A stretch of 64,000 bases of DNA from Wurfbainia villosa. Lineage: Eukaryota > Streptophyta > Magnoliopsida > Zingiberales > Zingiberaceae. Under the pieces are notes generated by a model that saw only the letters and a list, made by a program, of their open reading frames with translations, had not been told where the DNA came from and made no database searches. This document shows, in pieces, positions 45,420 through 57,741 of the stretch (position 1 is its first letter; each line of letters starts with the position of its first letter). Location of the stretch: assembly GCA_025175895.1 (NCBI GenBank), contig CM045990.1, positions 4,340,001-4,404,000 of the forward strand. Reading direction: 5' to 3'. A program made the position numbers and the translations under genes.

Positions 45420-47954
45420 TAACCCCATGGAGTGCATCCCCATATAGAGGCGGCTATCTCTAGAGTTTGGGGTTTCAATTCCTAGGCCTTGCATCTCTTT
45501 TTGGCTATTTTCTTTTATTTTGAAAAAAAGAAAAAACCCACAAATCAAAGCCCATTATTGTAGAAAGCCAAAAACTCTAAATAAATTGTAGAAATTTTGG
45601 GCCGTTACAGAATATAATAAGTAGAAACCTCGTAATCATTCTTAGTACTTGAAGATGGAGTTATCCACCTTATGTAAATCGAGACTATATCAGGGGACAA
45701 GACAAATTGGATGCTAAATATCAAGTAAATGTACTATTTAATGGCATACCTTTAGGGAATGCGAGGGGTTTGAATGATTCCTGACCATCTGTGTGGAGAC
45801 AACAAAAAGGTGTTTTGTTTCAAGGCATCTTGTGTCATAGAGAGAGGCTTTCTCCTTGTGGCTAATGCAAAGCCTTGGTGGGTGTGTAATGCGATCAGGC
45901 TTGAGAGAAGGCTCACCATAGACTCAACATAAGGAGTTACATAAGCTTCGTCAGATCTAGTAGTGGAAAAATGATTAAATGGGTGGACTATAACGGCGAC
46001 AGCGGTACTAGTGATGTAATAAATTATGCAATGGGGTGGACTATTGATGGATCTTGACTCTATATAGCCAGGGAGAGACACCCATCTTCTATTAGATAGA
46101 GTAGAACACACAATATTCACGAGAGATTATAGATTTCTCGTAGAGAAGATTTGAAATGGCGTGTTACTACAAGCATATATATTATGCTTGAGGAGCCTAC
46201 AGGTTATGAAAGGAAATGCTTGACAAGTTGAGAAAGGGATAAGTGGCTTGGTGCCATGAAGTGATGGTTGGAGCTCCATGTATGAAAACCAAGTTTGGAA
46301 CTTGGTTGGCTAGGATCACTGTGAAGGATAAAGCCTATAGGGTGCAAGTGGGTTTTCAAGAAAACAAAGAAAGCGACATGGATGTAATGTGATTACCTAT
46401 AAAGGCTAGATTGGATGCGAAAGGATATAAATCGTGAAAACAAAATTGGTGATGAATAATGGCTATTGCAGTAATCTAGTAGACTATCTTAAATCCATTC
46501 GGATGGAGTTAGACCAGAGCATTTAATTTAGCGGATCATTATCAATTTATGAGATGTGGTAGATGGATGTTAGAAAGCGACTTTCCTTAATGGAAACTGC
46601 TCTCTAGGGGCAATTTTTATAGCAATCTGACTGAGGTTTCACGCCGGTTGTCAAGTGCGTGTTTGACCTTGAAGGTATACCTGAGTCGAAATTCTGTGAT
46701 CCAGTATATGGATTGACATGCAAGCATCCAAGGCAGTGGCTCCTTGACGTTTGATGGTGCCACCATCATTAGGGAGACCAAGTTTGATTCTCACTTGGAG
46801 TTATCAATGCATGTAGCCTCCCGAACCATGTAGACCCTTGTGTGGCAAGAAAGGTTAGTAGAGTGCGATCTCTACTTCATCTTCTAGTATTTATCATCCG
46901 ATGACATACTGCCTTATAGGAAAGCGATGTTGTCTGTTACTACATCTCTATTGATGCCTTGCTGAAGGTTTGGTTATCCAAGACATTCTCCATGAAAGAC
47001 ACCATTGGAGAGAAGCAACCTACATCCTCGTGGATTAAGATCTATAGGGCTAGATCGAAGCGGTTTGCTAGCACACTCAAGGTCTTTGGGTGTTTTCTCC
47101 ACCTGTATATAGGCCAGGTAAGTGTTAAAGCATCTGGGAGTTTAGAAAGTTTAGCATGAATCCAAGAAGGTTTCTTACCCATCGTAAAGTGGGGTACAAG
47201 TAACCTTTCTGAAATCTATGTGTCAGCGCGCCATAAGGCGGATAATTTTGACGATTTTGCTAATGATAAGATTCCCTGTGTCCATTGGCGGACTTTTTAG
47301 GTATTCTGTAAAGCTGCAGCGATCTTTGATCAATGCTATATTATCGACCATGTACAATGAAGCATTTATCGTGTCTTGTCATTTTTTTTGTAATTTTGTA
47401 GTGTACCAGTAGCGAGATCACCGATTTTCTATGTTTCCGATCAAGGGAATGGATAATTTATAGAAGCATTTATTAAGAGCGATCATAAGTGCATGTTGGG
47501 AAGAGGATGTCTTCCTTGCATATATGGAAGAGGGGACATGGTGATATCGCGGGTATCACGGATGCGCTCCGGCTTCCGAACGAACAGAGATGATTCCCGA
47601 GGTCACCGATGCAGATCACGTGTTCGCCTTGAATGTGCGAAGCATGATGAGTTTGGAAAAGTTTAAACGAAGAGGCTGCGGTAGTTCTACCAGTGTTCGC
47701 GGCTTAGGCGGCGAGGCGGTTTGGGATCAGAGAGTTGTTCATGAGACCTTCTACCATGATCGACAATCAACATTGCTAGGCGGAGCGACAAATTGCCTGT
47801 GACGAAGAGCCGGTTTGGTCAAACGCTTAAAAGCCGGCGCTATCATCTTATCGAATGAGATCACTTCGGTAGGATTTCGAAATACAAATCGAGAAAATTC
47901 CATTTGAAAGGCGAAGCTCTGACTAAGGCATACCTCGAAAATAAGTTTGAGGTC
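45420..47954 (+). other. Mosaic of Copia-III pol and Copia-IV LTR fragments
   Basis: 45420-45620 is unassigned. From 45630 onwards pieces resemble Copia-III pol in order: 45630-45870 like 41225-41420, 46080-46560 like 41565-41965, 46850-47060 like 42170-42350, 47120-47950 like 42370-43115. Interspersed, also in order, are pieces of the Copia-IV LTR: 45920-46075 like 48385-48545, 46780-46830 like 49265-49325, 47060-47110 like 49455-49500. No frame is usable. Either repeated recombination or, more likely in my view, a false consensus of two repeats. Confidence 0.7.
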
Positions 47955-49748
47955 ATGATTGTATGGACTTTATTGTATCATATTCCTATTTATAAAGGCA
48001 TGGTTATTATATTTACTTGTATTGGTGCCAAATAACTAAATATAATAATGTCCTTGAGTAGTAGGTTCTTATCTATATCAATCGATTGGTTGAATCGATA
48101 ATGAGATGATATAGAAAATACTACTCTTAATCATTCCTAGTCAAGTATTAACATTCAGGGACAATGTTAATGCGTAGAGACTAGCATGTAGGTCAACACG
48201 ATGACTTGATCTCACAAGTCATGGATATGAGATATCAAGTTGACACATGGGTATGCATTGGAGAATGTATACTGAATGACTCGCCATGAGAAAGTATCAT
48301 GGATCGTTATATGAGTGTCATATACTTTCTCATGTGGCTATTAGTATGACTATTAGTCCTTAGACTTGAAGTCACCATGGTTTCCTACATAAGGAGTTGC
48401 ATACTTTGGCTTCGTCAAACGTCACCCGTAAACGGGTGGACTATAAAGGCGATTACTGGGTATGTAACAAATTATGCGGAGGGATGTGAGTGATGTAGAT
48501 GTGATCTATCCCTCCTATATGACGGGGGTGACATCGATATTCTTGATAGAGTGAGACCACGAAGTGCGTGGCCATGCCCAAATGAGTCAATATGAGATAT
48601 TGAGCTCATTTGATTAGAGTGAGTCTACTTGGAGTTCAAGATATAGATTGTACCGAGGATGAAACAGTCTATGCCTCAATTGGTCAATCTAGATGTCAAG
48701 GATAGAGGGACATTGTCACATATTGTGAGAGTCACAATTAGTAGTCACAAAGGTGATGTTGGAGCTCAACATTCTTGTAACTTGGGTAGCAATGATGTGT
48801 TACTAGACACCGCTCATTGCTTATGTTCCTAAATCGGTTTAGGGACATTGCCAATGTTACAAGAACCTATAGGGTTACACACAAAGGGCAATTAGATGGA
48901 GATTAGGTTCATATGATGAACCATGAGGATTAGGTTCATGTGATGAACCAAATTGGATTAAGAGTAATCCAAATTAGACTAATTGAGTTAGACTCAAGTT
49001 GATTCAAGTGTTGAATGAGTCTAATTTAGATTTGATTCATTTAGTAAATTTAAATTAATGAATAGAGATTCATTAAATCAAATTGACTTGAATCAAGTGG
49101 TTGGATTTGATCAACCATGGGAGATAAGAGGTCAAGTTTGACTTGACTTGAGAGGGAAGATGAAAGGTCAAGTTTGACTTGACCAAATGCCATGTCATGA
49201 TGATGACTTGGCATGGCCGATCAATGATGATGTTCCACATCATCATTGACTTATCATGTGATGCCACCTCATAAGGGAGACCAAGAGCCATTGCCTCTTG
49301 GAGTTACATGCATGCATGTAACCCCTCCCCCCCCCCCCCATGAAGTGGCCGACCACTTATTCCATTAGATGGAATTGATTTTGTGAGTTACTCTAACTTC
49401 ATCTTCCTCCTTGGATCATCCTCTCAAGCTCCCTCTCCTCCTTGGCCGAACCATCCATAGGGTGCTAGCACACTCAAGGGTGTGTTTTCTCCACCTATTG
49501 CTTATGTGGATACCAATAGAGGAGTGTACACTTGACACTCTAGAGTTCCGGCAAGCTATTTTGATGAGCGGGATTTACGAAGGGCGTCGCATCGAGGGTA
49601 ATACTCTCAACTTCTAGATCTAAGGTAGATCTAGGTTTACTTAGCACATACATGTTTTATTTTAATATATCTTCGCACGGATCCGTGGCCGGACTTCCGG
49701 GGTTTCCGCAACGTAAAAAGTGGTTTTTGCGACTCGGAAATTCCAACA
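47955..49748 (+). repeat. 5' LTR of Copia-IV, lacking its first bases
   Basis: Begins within the LTR at GATTGTATGGACTTTATTG, joined directly to Copia-III-like pol text, and ends TTCCAACA. Compared with the 3' LTR it lacks the opening TGTTAGTGAAAACCCTAGAG segment. A run of C (49327-49339) is a likely length-variable site. Confidence 0.88.
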
Positions 49749-49749
49749 G

Positions 49750-49762
49750 TGGTATAAGAGCC
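49750..49762 (+). other. Primer-binding site of Copia-IV, one mismatch
   Basis: TGGTATAAGAGCC; the standard initiator tRNA-Met complement has C where this copy has the seventh-position A. Confidence 0.9.
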
Positions 49763-51356
49763 ACGTGCGAAGCATGTATGTGTTTCGTTTTTGTAGTTTT
49801 TGTATTAGATATAAAAATTACAGATTTTTATGTTTCTGTAAATTTCCTATTTTTATAGAATTTTTGGGTATTTTTCTCGAAGAGTCGAAGCAACGAGTGT
49901 TGGGACACTTGTAGGCTTCAACCATCGAGAAAAACTCTCCGAAACGGCGAGTTCTCGCTTTAGGTTTTTGGGATAGCGACTTAAGTCGCTGTAAGATCAT
50001 AGTAGGGACACTCGCAAAGTTTATTTTGCGAGTAGAGGCGTTGCCCCTATCCCTGAAAGGGGTCTTGTCCCGCGATCGCACCCGGAAACCGCTTAGCGGG
50101 ACCATTACGGAGAGGTGACTCATAAAATTGAAAAAAAATAGGAAAAATTATAGAAATTTTCTGTAAAAATACATAATTTAGAATTATGTATAATTCTATG
50201 ATTGTCATGTCCCAAGAACCCCAATTTGATTGGACGTTAATGTGTTGTAATTCATTATACGACCTGCATGCCGTTTTTATGGTTGTGCGTGTTGTATAAT
50301 GTATGCGACCTGCGCGTCATGCCTCTTCTTTTGAAATTCTAGTTGTAAATAGTTTTAGACTCGAATGTAACTCGAGTTTCATATTTGTAATGTACAAAAT
50401 GGAGCGGTGGAAAGTTCACTTGTAGACGAAGTTACGAGAAAGGTGCCGATGACACATGGTGGTCAAAGGAAGCGCTTGGAGAAGCCGCTAGCCCTAGGTT
50501 GACCGTCCGATCTTCTTATTGGCTTGAGAAGATCGTAGTAGGGCCATGACCACATCACAGTTAATATATATATGTGATGCATGCTAGTAGAATAATGCTT
50601 GTATGTATATGATGCATGCTAGGATATTTTTCTTGTATGTATATGATGCATGCTAGAATAATGCTTGTATGTATGTGATGCATGTTAATATAGGATAATA
50701 AAGGCCTTAATGCGTATATGATACACATTACGATTATATTAGATCTTAATCGAATCAACTCATAAATGCCTACCAAGTCCTTGATACCCATCACTACCTC
50801 GATCATTTGTAGTTGTTGAATTTGCCAAAGAAGAGGAACACATATTATCTTGGTAGGGTGCGGAGGGACAATTTTGGTCCCGCCCATCACGGCTTGGGTT
50901 AGAGTAAGCTCAATTAGATTGAGTAAAACTAGTTAACTCAATTGGATCGAGTAGAACTATAGGCATATTCCAACCGTTGGAAAGATAGGATAAGATCGCA
51001 TTTACACTAAATCTTGGGCGATTTAGCCAAAGTTAACTCAAGGTCTTTTGTAAATGTGGGTCTTGATCCTATAAACAAGAGTTGCATAGAGATGTAATCG
51101 GTAATGTGTTACCCACCGATCGTACTAAGTCCTGGGCGATTTAGCCAAAGCTAACTCAAGGCTTAGTATGATGTGGATCTTGTCCCACAAGAATTATAGC
51201 TAATTTGTATGAATCTAGTAATGTGGTTTGACCACATCCATAACTCGATTCTACAAAATTCCTATAATTCAGTGGGAGCATCATTTGATTAAAGGACCAA
51301 TTAAATGATAAAAGGAATATGATATTAATTCTCTGCATTGTATGTTGTAGATTACT
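49763..51356 (+). other. Copia-IV leader with short tandem repeats
   Basis: 1.6 kb non-coding. Units containing TGTATGTATATGATGCATGC repeat about every 30-35 bases at 50565-50690, and a block with GGGCGATTTAGCCAAAG recurs at 51025 and 51136. No gene. Confidence 0.7.
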
Positions 51357-52145
51357 ATGTCGACAAACACGAACACTCTCTCTCTGTGTTCTGTCCTTGA
51401 GAAGGACAAGCTCAATGGAGCAAATTTTCTGGACTGGTACAGGAACCTGAGAATCATTCTCACCCAAGAAAGGAAATTGTACGTCCTGGAGCAACCCATT
51501 TCGGAGGCACCTCCTGCCACTGCCTCGCGAGCTGACAAAGATGCTTACAAGAAGCATCAAGATGATGCATTAGATGTGTCATGTCTAATGCTCGCGACCA
51601 TGAACTCTGACCTTCAGAAGCAACGCGAGTTCATGAATGCTTATGATATGGTTGTACATCTTCGTCAACTATATCAAGGACAAGCAAGGCACGAGAGATA
51701 TGAAGTCTCTAAGGCATTGTTTGGTTCCAAAATTCAAGATGGGACTCCCGTAGGTCCATATGTACTCAAGATGATTGGGTACGTAGAAAACCTACAGAGA
51801 TTGGGATTCTCTCTTGGCCAAGAGCTGGCCACTGACTTGATCTTGCAGTCTTTGCCACAAAGCTACAATCAATTTGTCATAAATTACAACATGAATGAAA
51901 TTGATAAGCCACTGCCTGAGATGCTTAGCATATTGAGAACTACTGAGCTCAACCTTAAGAAGGGAAAATCTGACGCCATTTTGATGGTGCAAAAGAAGAA
52001 AGGCAAGGGCAAGCCTAAAGGTAAGGGAAAGTCCTAAGCCAAGGGCAAAGGCAAGGAACTGAAACCCAAAGGAGGGGTGGCCAAGGAAGGGGCTTGCTTC
52101 CACTGCAAGGAAGCTAGACACTGGAAGGCGAATCGCAAGGCATAC
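51357..52145 (+). pseudogene. Copia-IV gag, with a stop before the zinc knuckle
   Basis: From ATG 51357 (MSTNTNTLSLCSVLEKDKL) the frame is open for 226 residues: copia gag N-terminus with KLNGANFLDWYRNLRIIL (about 19-36), the UBN2 helical region, SLPQSYNQFVINYN (about 167-180) and a Lys/Gly-rich linker. A TAA at 52035-52037 ends it; the same frame continues to CFHCKEARHWKANRK (52095-52139), a CCHC knuckle whose last Cys has become Arg. The family protein packages RNA through that knuckle, so this copy is impaired twice. Confidence 0.92.
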
Positions 52146-52214
52146 GGAAGATCTTAAGAAGAAGAAGTGAGACTTCTACTTGGTATAAATGTTATAGAAG
52201 TCAATCTATCTATT

Positions 52215-52260
52215 TCTTCATCATGGGTATTAGATCGGATGTGCATCTCACATTTGTACC
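52215..52260 (+). pseudogene. Copia-IV protease remnant, active site lost
   Basis: The frame reads SSWVLDRMCISHL around 52233. Copia proteases of this group have Asp-Thr-Gly here; the Asp is kept but Thr-Gly has become Arg-Met, which removes the aspartic protease active site. Downstream text is crossed by stops up to about 52400. Confidence 0.75.
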
Positions 52261-52405
52261 AATGTGTAAGGCTGAGAAATAGCAGGCATTGACAAAGGGC
52301 GAGGTGGACCTACGAGTAGGCAATGGAGCAAGGGTTGCGCTATTCGTAGGAACTTATGATCTATCTCGCCTTTCACAGGCTTGTACAATTAGATGATATT
52401 GTTAT

Positions 52406-53548
52406 GTGTACGCCTTAATTAAGAACATCATTTCGGTTTCTTGTTTGGACAAGAAAGGATTTACATTTATAATAAAGAACAAATATTGTTCAGTTTATTT
52501 AAATGATATGTTCTATTGTAGTGCACCTCTAATGAACGGACTCTACTTTCTAGACTTAGAGAGCCCTATCTATAACATAAGTACCAAAAGGTTCAAGTCA
52601 AATGAGTTGAACCAAACCTATCTCTGGCATTGTCGCTTAGGTCACATAAATGAGAGTCGCTTATCTCAGCTCCATAAGGATGGGCTACTAGACTCATTTG
52701 ATTTTGAATCATATGAGACATGTGAGTCTTGCCTTTTAGGCAAGATGACCAAGACTCCCTTTAGTGGACACAGCGAAAGAGCAACAGACTTGTTAGGACT
52801 TATACATAGTGATGTATGTGGCCCTTTCAATGTTATTGCTAGAGGTAGTTACAGGTACTTCATTACATTTACCGATGACTTTAGTAGATATGATTATGTG
52901 TATCTTATGACACATAAATTAGAATCCTTTGAAAAGTTGAAAGAATTCAAGAATGAAGTACAAAACCAGCTTGGCAAGAGTATTAAGATACTTCGATCAG
53001 ATCGAGGTAGTGAATACCTTAGCCATGAGTTTCGTGACTATCTAGCTGAGTGTGGGATTCTATCCCAACTCACTCCTCCTGGAACACCACAGTGGAATGG
53101 TGTATCGAAAAGGAGGAATCGTACCCTATTAGATATGGTATGATCTATGATGAGTCACACAGATCTTCCTATATCCTTTTGGGGATATGTTCTAGACACA
53201 ACAGCCTTTACCCTTAACCATGTACCATCCAAGGCTGTGATAAAGACACCATATACGATATGGATAGGGAGAAATCCCAAGATATCTTTTATGAGGATTT
53301 GGGGTTGTGAGGCTTACGTTCGACGTCAAGTCTCAGACAAACTGGGACCCAAATCCGATAGGTGCTATTTTGTTGGATATCCCAAGGATACAAAGGGATA
53401 TTACTTCTACATTCCCGGTCGGCTACAAAGTGTTTTGTGGCAAGGCTGGGGTTTTTTTCTAGAAAGGGATTTTGTTTCTAGAAAAACTGGTAGGGCTACG
53501 TTCGATCTTGAAGAAATTCAAGATAAGGACCATAACTTGAGGCCTTGA
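52406..53548 (+). pseudogene. Copia-IV integrase
   Basis: One frame with a single stop. The His/Cys zinc domain WHCRLGHINESRLSQLHK ... YETCESCLLGKM (about residues 74-115) is followed by the catalytic core: LIHSDVCGPF (first Asp), KILRSDRGSEYLSHEF (second Asp). The third position reads NGVSKRRNRTLL: the catalytic Glu is replaced by Lys (codon AAA, 53108-53110). A TGA at 53141-53143 sits where the family has Arg (CGA to TGA fits a C-to-T change), and the frame continues to 53548. Joins cDNA to host DNA in intact elements; inactive here. Confidence 0.93.
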
Positions 53549-53714
53549 TGGAGGTTGAGCAGGAACCCTGAAGTGTTGTGGGTGATGAGGTTGTTGCACA
53601 AGAGTTGTGGAACAACCACTGTTTCATGTAGACCTACCTCTTCGAGTGCGATAGATAGGGTACGTCGTCGGCTGAGAGATATTCATTTCTCTTGTCGACC
53701 ATGATGATGATGTT

Positions 53715-54860
53715 ATGCTCATTGAGAATGAGCCTACCTCTATCGAAGGCTGTGATGAGCCCAGTTACGAGAAATGGCTAGAGGTCATGAGATCAGAGAT
53801 GGAATCCATGTACACCAACCAAGTATGGACTTTGGTTGATCCACCTGAAGGGGTCAAACCCATTGGGTGTAAGTGGGTCTTTAGGAGAAAGACTGACATG
53901 GATGGACTTATGCATATCTATAAGGGCCGATTAGTGGCTAAAGGTTTCAAGCAAATTCATGGTATTGACTATGATGAAACCTTTTCTCCAGTGGTGATGT
54001 TTAAGTCTATTCGGATCTTGCTTGCTATTGCAGCATACCACGATTATGAGATCTGGCATATGAATGTCAAAACCGCGTTTCTGAATGGAAACTTACTCGA
54101 TGATGTGTACATGACACAACCTGAGGGTTTTGAAGATCCACAGCATACTGGGAAAGTATGCAAGCTGCAAAGGTCCATTTATGGGCTAAAGTAAGCCTCT
54201 CAGAGCTGGAATCTTCGATTCGATGATGCGATCAAATAGTTTGGTTTCATCAAGAATGAAGATGAATCCTGTGTCTACAAGAGGGTTAATGGGAACACAG
54301 TTATCTTCCTTGTATTGTATGTGGATGACATACTACTCATTGGGAATGACATCCCTTCGCTACAGTCTGTGAAGACTTAGCTGGGGACGTGCTTCTCAAT
54401 GAAGGACTTAGGTGATGCAGCCTATATTCTAGGCATCAAGATCTATAGAGATAGATCTAAGAGATTTCTTGGCCTAAGTCAGAGTACATACATTGACACG
54501 ATATTACTATGGTTTTCCTTGCAGAATTCCAAGAAGGGACTTCTGCCGATGTCACATGGTGTGAGTCTTTCGAAGACTCAAAGTCCCTCTTCTAGAGAGG
54601 AGAGAGACCGCATGGATAAGATCCCTTATGCATCTGCTATAGGATCTATCATGTACGCCATGCTGTGTACTCGTCCTGATGTCTCGTATGCTTTGAGCAT
54701 GACGAGTAGATACCAGTCAGATCCAGGTGAGCGTCACTGGATAACAGTCAAGAATATTCTTAAGTACTTGAGAAGGACTAAAGAATATTTCTTGATATTT
54801 GGAGGCAATGAGGAGCTAGATGTAAAGGGTTACAGCGATGCCAGCTTCCAAACTGACTAG
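53715..54860 (+). pseudogene. Copia-IV reverse transcriptase and connection
   Basis: Single frame (shifted relative to integrase) with stops at 54192-54194, 54237-54239, 54378-54380 and 54858-54860. Conserved blocks: WTLVDPPEGVKPIGCKWVFR, YKGRLVAKGFKQ, DYDETFSPVV, then motif A reading NVKTAFLNG, where Asp has become Asn (AAT, 54063-54065), QRSIYGLK, and the intact catalytic YVDD (54318-54329). Further on are SMKDLGDAAYILGIKI and the GYSDAS start of RNase H. Three of the four stops fit single transitions in CAA, CAG and TGG codons. The polymerase would be inactive. Confidence 0.93.
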
Positions 54861-55280
54861 GATGATTATAGATCACAGTCAGAATTCGTGTTTTGCTTGA
54901 ATGGTGGCACTGTGAGCTGGAAGAGTTCAAAGCAGGACACAGTTGCTGATTCTACAATAGAAGTCGAGTATATTACTGCATCTTGGATCCGCAAGTTCAT
55001 TACTGATCTTGGGGTGGTTCCTAGCATAGCAGATCCCATAGAGCTCTATTGTGACAACAATGGAGCGATTGCACAGGCTAAGGAACCTCGCTCACACCAG
55101 CGGACCAAACACATACTACGACGCTTCTATCTCATTCGAGAGATTATCGATAGAGGAGATGTGAAGATTTGCAGAGTACCCACAGAGGCTAACATCGCAG
55201 ATCCCTTGACCAAGGCTTTGGCACAAAAAAAGCATGATGGTCACACTAGGTCATTGGGTATTAGATACTACGGTGATTAA
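54861..55280 (+). pseudogene. Copia-IV RNase H
   Basis: Same frame as the reverse transcriptase and continuing from GYSDASFQTD (first Asp, about 54833). Contains TVSWKSSKQDTVADSTIEVE with the acidic residue, ELYCDNNGAIAQAKEPRSHQ with the next Asp, the KHILRRFYLIREII segment and the family end ADPLTKALAQKKHDGH. The stop at 55278-55280 lies just before the purine tract. RNase H removes the RNA strand after copying. Apart from the stop separating it from the rest, the domain is well kept. Confidence 0.92.
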
Positions 55281-55300
55281 CACTAGTGCTAGTGGGAGAT

Positions 55301-57132
55301 TGTTAGTGAAAACCCTAGAGCCAATCATGTGATGATTGTTGTATGGACTTTATTGTATCATATTCCTATTTATAAAGGCATGATTATTATATTTACTTGT
55401 ATTTATGTCAAATAACTAAATATAATAATGTCCTTGAGTAGTAGGTTCTTATCTATATCAATCGATTGGTTGAATCGATAATGAGATGATATAGAAAACA
55501 CTACTCTTAATCATTCCTAGTCAAGTATTAATATTCAGGGACAATGTTAATGCGTAGAGACTAGCATGTAGGTCAACACGATGACTTGATCTCACAAGTC
55601 ATGGATATGAGATATCAAGTTGACACATGAGTATGCATTGGAGAATGTATACTGAATGACCCGCCATGAGAAAGTATCATGGATCGTTATATGAGTGTCA
55701 TATACTTTCTCATGTGGCTATTAGTATGACTATTAGTCCTTAGACCTGAAGTCACCATGGTTCCCTACATAAGGAGTTGCATACTTTGGCTTCATCAAAC
55801 GTCACCCGTAAATGGGTGGACTATAAAGGCGATTACTGGGTATGTAATAAATTATGTGGAGGGATGTGAGTGATGTAGATGGGATCTATCCCTCCTATAT
55901 GACAGGGGTGACATCGATATTCTTGATAGAGTGAGACCACGAAGTGCATGGCCATGCCCAAATGAGTCAATATGAGATATTGAGCTCATTTGATTAGAGT
56001 GAGTCTACTTGGAGTTCAAGATATAGATTGTACCGAGGATGACACGGTCTATGCCTCAATTGGTCAATCTAGATGTCAAAGATAGAGGGACATTGTCACA
56101 TATTGTGAGAGTCACAATTAGTAGTCACAAAGGTGATGTTGGAGCTCAACATTCTTGTAACTTGGGTAGCAATAATGTGTTGCTAGATACCGCTCATTGC
56201 TTATGTTCCTAAATCGGTTTAGGGACATTGCCAACATTACAAGAACCTATAGGGTCACACACAAAGGGAAATTAGATGGAGATTAGGTTCATATGATGAA
56301 CCATGAGGATTAGGTTCATGTGATGAACCAAATTGGATTAAGAGTAATCCAAATTAGACTAATTGAGTTAGTCTCAAGTTGATTCAAGTGTTGAATGAGT
56401 CTAATTTAGATTTGATTCACTTAGTCAATTTAAATTAATGAATAGAGATTCATTAAATCAAATTGACTTGAATCAAGTGGTTGGATTTGATCAACCATGG
56501 GAGATAAGAGGTCAAGTTTGACTTGACTTGAGAGGGAAGATGAAAGGTCAAGTTTGACTTGACCAAATGCCATGTCATGATGATGACTTGGCATGGACGA
56601 CCAATGATGATGCTCCACATCATCATTGACTTATCATGTGATGCCACCTCATAAGGGATAAGGGAGACCAAGAGCCATTGGCTCTTGGAGTTACATGCAT
56701 GCATGTAACCCCCCTCCCCCCCCATGAAGTGGCCGACCACTTATTCCATTAGATGGAATTGATTTTGTGAGTTACTCTAACTGTATCTTCCTCCTTGGAT
56801 CATCCTCTCAAGCTCCCTCTCCTCCTTGGCCGAACCATCCATAGGGTGCTAGCACACTCAAGGGTGTGTTTTCTCCACCTATTGCTTGTGTGGATACCAA
56901 TAGAGGAGTGTACACTTGACACTCTAGAGTTCCGGCAAGCTATTTGGACGAGCGGGATTTACGAAGGGCGTCGCATCGAGGGTAACACACTCAACTTCTA
57001 GATCTAAGGTAGATCTAGGTTTACTTAGCACATACATGTTTTATTTTAATATATCTTCGCACGGATCCATGACCGGACTTCCGGGGTTTCCGCAACGCAA
57101 AAAGCGATTTTTGCGGCTCGGAAAGTCTAACA
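55301..57132 (+). repeat. 3' LTR of Copia-IV
   Basis: 1832 bp, TGTTAGTGAAAACCC to AAAGTCTAACA. A 7-bp duplication (GGGATAA region, about 56655-56662) and a shorter C run distinguish it from the 5' LTR. Minus frames at 56430-56740 are shadows of repeated GTCAAGTTTGACTTGA text. Confidence 0.93.
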
Positions 57133-57741
57133 CTTATAAGATGAAAAGATATCTAGATTGGAATGAGACCTTTTGGGTAGCCCAAAAATAAAACCACGAG
57201 GGCTTAGACCTAAAGTCAACAATATCATGCCATTGTAGAGATATGTAAATCTTATACGCACAAACAATTGGTATTAGAGCCAGGTCTATGTTAAACCATG
57301 CACCTCGAATGAAGGAAGTGGGGATCCAATATCGGGATCAAGAGAACCAAACACCAAGCATGAAGTCTAGTTGGGTCAAAAGCATCGGACAATTGGCAGA
57401 AAGTCCAGCTGGGTTAGGAGGACTAGACAATTAGCAGGAAGTCCTGGTGGATTGAGGATCGGACATCAAGCAGAGGAAGTCTTTCAAGGACGGATAGACT
57501 TGAGGGAGGCCCAATGTGGTCCTTCATTTGAGGGGTGGGGGGGATTGTTGGGAGTATTGGGAATATAATCAAAGTACCACATTGATAAGATATGAAAAAG
57601 ATCATGTGCTTATAAGATGAAAAGATATCTTCATTGGGAGGCTTTTTAGGTATAGCCCAAAAACAAAACCATAAGGGCTTAGACCCAAAGTGGATAATAT
57701 CATACCATTGTAGAGATATGTGAATCTTATTTGCACCAACA
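57133..57741 (+). mobile_element. TRIM-like miniature LTR element, left LTR truncated by Copia-IV
   Basis: The right LTR (57546-57741, 196 bp) runs TGTTGGGAGTATTGGG to TGCACCAACA. The left LTR remnant (57133-57266) matches its last two thirds (both contain CTTATAAGATGAAAAGATAT and CATTGTAGAGATATGT). Between them only 279 bp remain, holding a primer site ATTGGTATTAGAGCC (57267-57281) and a purine tract AGGGGTGGGGGGGAT just before 57546. No coding frame. Size, primer site and purine tract fit a terminal-repeat retrotransposon in miniature or an internally deleted copia. Confidence 0.82.

Larger units (their letters stand above)
47955..57132 (+). mobile_element. Copia-IV: Ty1/copia retrotransposon, nearly complete, inactivated
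   Basis: LTRs at about 47955-49748 (first 30-40 bases missing) and 55301-57132, primer site at 49750, purine tract AGTGGGAGAT at 55291-55300, with gag, protease, integrase, reverse transcriptase and RNase H between. LTRs differ by roughly 3% by my eye count, mostly transitions. The right end cut into a TRIM-like element (57133 onward), but the other half of that target is not found at the left end, so the left junction has been altered. Confidence 0.92.
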
